In this document: in pieces, positions 53,124 to 54,954 of the stretch | Layout: each line of letters starts with the position of its first letter | Numbering within the stretch: the stretch's first letter is position 1 | Source of the DNA: an uncultured delta proteobacterium | GTDB taxonomy: Bacteria > Myxococcota_A > Polyangia > Haliangiales > Haliangiaceae | Length of the DNA stretch: 54,954 nt | Assembly (NCBI GenBank): GCA_900696455.1 | Contig: CAADGB010000167.1 | Span: 1 to 54,954, forward strand | Direction of reading: 5' to 3' | Translations under genes and position numbers: made by a program | The notes under the pieces: generated by a model | The model's input: the letters and a program-made list of their open reading frames with translations, nothing else | Told to the model about the DNA's origin: nothing | Databases searched by the model: none

Positions 53124-54287
53124 ATGGGCACATCGCTCGCGCTGGTGGACTTCTGCCGTGTGGTCGCGGCAGCGCGGACGCCGCTCGAGGTGATGGAGCG
53201 CCTGGTCGAGGTCGCGGTGACCACCCTCGGCGCCCGGGCCGCCGCGGTGCTCGAGGTCGCCGCCAGCGACCAGCTCGTGCTGGTGGCGGCCCGCAACCTG
53301 CCCGACGATCGCCAGGCCTGGCGCACCGAGGCCGACACCATCGGCCCCGAGCTGGGGGAGCGCTTCCGCGCCTGGTGCGGCGGCGGCTGCAGCCACACCC
53401 GACAGTTCCCGCTGGTGGCGGAGGGCGACCTCTACGGCGTCCTCCTGCTGCTGGCGCCGGCCCCGCTCGACCTCGCCAGCGAGACCCACACCCTGGCCGA
53501 GGCCCTGGCCGATCTGGCCGCGATCGCCGCCCACCGCGCGGCGGCCCACGACGAGCTGCGGCGCTCGTACGCCGAGCTGCGCTCGTCGCGCGAGCTCCTG
53601 GCCCGCACCGAGCGCCTGCGCCTGCTGGGGCAGATGTCGGCCGGCGTCTCCCACGACGTCAAGAACCTGCTCAACCCCATCGGCCTCCAGCTCGAGGTCC
53701 TGCGGCGGCGCGTCGATCGCGGCGATCGCGACGCGGTGCGCGAGACCATCGCCCGCCTGCAGGACATCGTGCGCCACGGCGTCGACGTCGTCGAGCGCCT
53801 GCGCGACTTCAGCCGGCAGGATCCCGAGGCCGAGTCCGAGCCGGTGGATCTCGCGGCCACGGTGACGGCCGCGATCGAGCTGGCGCGGGCCCGGGTCGAT
53901 CTGCAGCCCGCGATCGAGCTGCGCGCCCGGGTCCAGCCGGTGCAGCCGGTGCGCGCCCGCACCTCGGAGCTGGCCACGGCGGTGGTCAACCTCATCGGCA
54001 ACGCCCTGGAGGCCCTGCGCCAGAAGGGGACGATCACGGTCTCGACCGGGAGCGGCGACGGCGGCGGCTGGGTCGAGGTGGCCGACGACGGGCCGGGGAT
54101 GCCGCCCGACGTGGAGCGCAGGATCTTCGAGCCCTTCTTCACCACCAAGGCCGACGGGACCGGCCTCGGCCTGGCCATGGTCTACGCCTTCGTCCGACGC
54201 CACGGCGGCCGGGTCACCGTCGCCACCGCCCCGGGCGAGGGCACGCGTCTCCGGCTGTGGTTCCCCGCGCAAGCGCAAGCTGGATGA
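53124..54287 (+). CDS. Soluble GAF-domain sensor histidine kinase
   Basis: A 387-residue cytoplasmic kinase. A GAF-like domain (~1-140, with a Cys-containing WCGGGCSH segment at ~88-95) precedes a short coiled coil (~140-170), a dimerisation/phosphoacceptor domain with His177 in AGVSHDVKNLLNP (HxxxN type, as in NtrB-like kinases), and an HATPase domain. The latter has N-box LIGNALEAL, G1 DDGPGMPPD, F-box FEPFFTTK and G2 GTGLGLAMV. No membrane segment and no receiver domain; the response regulator is not encoded nearby. NtrB-type kinases often pair with sigma-54 enhancer-binding regulators, so this is a candidate sensor for the surrounding sigma-54 genes, though its own promoter looks like sigma-70. 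Confidence 0.93.
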   Translation: MGTSLALVDFCRVVAAARTPLEVMERLVEVAVTTLGARAAAVLEVAASDQLVLVAARNLPDDRQAWRTEADTIGPELGERFRAWCGGGCSHTRQFPLVAEGDLYGVLLLLAPAPLDLASETHTLAEALADLAAIAAHRAAAHDELRRSYAELRSSRELLARTERLRLLGQMSAGVSHDVKNLLNPIGLQLEVLRRRVDRGDRDAVRETIARLQDIVRHGVDVVERLRDFSRQDPEAESEPVDLAATVTAAIELARARVDLQPAIELRARVQPVQPVRARTSELATAVVNLIGNALEALRQKGTITVSTGSGDGGGWVEVADDGPGMPPDVERRIFEPFFTTKADGTGLGLAMVYAFVRRHGGRVTVATAPGEGTRLRLWFPAQAQAG

Positions 54288-54306
54288 CGCTCCCGGCGCC
54301 GCGGGC

Positions 54307-54322
54307 TGGCGCGGGGTGTGCA
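54307..54322 (+). promoter_or_regulatory. Sigma-54 promoter, HPF/RaiA-like gene
   Basis: TGGCGCGGGGTGTGCA: GG-N10-GC with GTGCA. The ATG at 54335 is 14 nt after the -12 C (near-leaderless). Confidence 0.7.
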
Positions 54323-54334
54323 AAAGCCCCGGGC

Positions 54335-54670
54335 ATGCCTGTACCCACCACCGTCAACTTCCGCGACATGTTCCCCAGCCCCTCGGTGGACGCGTTCGTG
54401 CGCCGGTGGGCCAATCGCCTGGCCCGGTTCGAGCCGAGGGTCCAGCACGTCGAGGTCACGATCGATCTGCCGCACCGCCACCACGAGCGCGGCAACCGCT
54501 TCCGCGCCCAGGTCGTGGTGACCCTGCCGGGCCGCGAGATCGCGGTGAGCCACGAGCCCGGCGACGACGCCGCCCACGAGGACGTCCGGGTCGCCGTCCG
54601 CGACTCGTTCCGGGCGGCGCGGCGCCAGCTCGAGGACGCCCGGCGCGTGCGCGCCCACCGCGCGGCCTGA
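54335..54670 (+). CDS. HPF/RaiA-family ribosome hibernation protein
   Basis: A 111-residue protein resembling the S30AE (sigma-54 modulation/RaiA/HPF) domain: the alternating strand VQHVEVTIDLPHRHHERG, then FRAQVVVTLPGREIAVSHEP with the family's conserved basic and V-x-L-x-x-P pattern, and a final helix VRVAVRDSFRAARRQLED (start VRVAVRDSF). Such proteins bind the 30S decoding centre, inhibit translation and stabilise ribosomes in stress or stationary phase. Short form without the long-HPF dimerisation tail. It begins 47 bp after the histidine kinase, with its own sigma-54 promoter, and is the last gene visible. Divergent from canonical HPF, so the family call is moderately confident. Confidence 0.78.
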   Translation: MPVPTTVNFRDMFPSPSVDAFVRRWANRLARFEPRVQHVEVTIDLPHRHHERGNRFRAQVVVTLPGREIAVSHEPGDDAAHEDVRVAVRDSFRAARRQLEDARRVRAHRAA

Positions 54671-54954
54671 GCCCTTCACCGACCGCGGTCGGAGATGGCG
54701 GGAAACGAACGGCGAGCTGCATCTCTCCGGTCGGCCTGAGCCGCCCGAGCGCCAGCGAGGGCGTGTCGAAGGCCGACAAGCCGCGGCCGTCGCGTGAGGG
54801 CTGTCCGGGGGGCTTGCCGGCGCCGTTCGTTAGGAGCCCTGTCGGGCGCTTGCCGGCGCCGTTCGTCAGGAGCCCTTCCCCGACCGCGGTCGGAGATGGC
54901 GGGAAACGAACGGCGAGCTGCATCTCTCCGGTCGGCCTGAGCCGCCCGAGCGCC
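54671..54954. repeat. Extragenic repeat cluster: 83-bp direct repeat (201-bp period) with internal tandem
   Basis: The 83 bp at 54671-54753 recur at 54872-54954 with a single mismatch; the second copy runs to the window edge. Each copy contains the 14-bp palindrome CCGACCGCGGTCGG. Between them, 54801-54838 and 54839-54874 are two near-copies of a 36-38-bp unit containing GCTTGCCGGCGCCGTTCGT. No coding potential is supported; it looks like a dispersed extragenic repeat. The ~280-bp stretch after the HPF gene holds nothing else that I can see. Confidence 0.85.

Overview
The window is uniformly very GC-rich with dense, mostly overlapping genes. I see no insertion sequences, phage genes or rRNA. 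The gene set suggests a chromosomal segment of a Myxococcota-like bacterium: a giant TPR protein, an FHA-GAF-adenylate cyclase, a Ser/Thr kinase, a DHCR24-like sterol reductase homologue, a cholesterol-oxidase-type GMC protein, and many sigma-54 promoters. This assignment is inferred from gene content only.

Bases 1-22,706 look like ordinary chromosome. They hold the 3' part of a >3,500-residue TPR protein, an FHA/GAF/class III cyclase, a tRNA-Leu(CAG) with its own promoter and terminator, a PNPOx-like flavoprotein, a lipoprotein, a CHASE3-like/PAS/GGDEF diguanylate cyclase, a GMC oxidoreductase coupled to an MmgE/PrpD protein, and a radical-SAM (KamA family)/aminotransferase pair. Recognisable promoters here are sigma-70-like, and several place the start codon almost at the predicted transcription start.

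From about 23.1 kb to 54.7 kb the layout changes. Almost every transcription unit is preceded by a GG-N10-GC sigma-54 (-24/-12) promoter; I count fifteen, on both strands. The units are: DHCR24-like reductase + PCMT/erythromycin-esterase fusion; L,D-transpeptidase + patatin; acetate-CoA ligase + pyruvate dehydrogenase E1alpha/E1beta/E2 + acyl carrier protein; CBS protein; PEP synthase + FtsH; lipoprotein; Hsp20; PlsC-like + SDR; Ser/Thr kinase; stand-alone E2-type acyltransferase; second CBS protein; MBL/beta-CASP nuclease; MacB-like ABC exporter (three genes); hemerythrin; and an HPF/RaiA-like ribosome hibernation factor. Seven of the promoter regions also carry a dyad, CGCA-N5-TGCG. In five of them it occurs as a pair 29-30 bp apart, about 40-140 bp upstream of the -24 box, which is what binding sites for a sigma-54 enhancer-binding activator should look like.

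My reading is that this 31-kb stretch is one stress or quiescence regulon. It combines carbon rerouting (acetate and pyruvate to acetyl-CoA, PEP synthesis), protein and ribosome protection (FtsH, Hsp20, HPF, PCMT), envelope remodelling (LDT, patatin, PlsC, ABC exporter), oxygen or redox sensing (hemerythrin) and energy sensing (CBS). A soluble GAF histidine kinase near its end has a sigma-70-like promoter and is a candidate sensor. No enhancer-binding protein or response regulator is encoded in the window.
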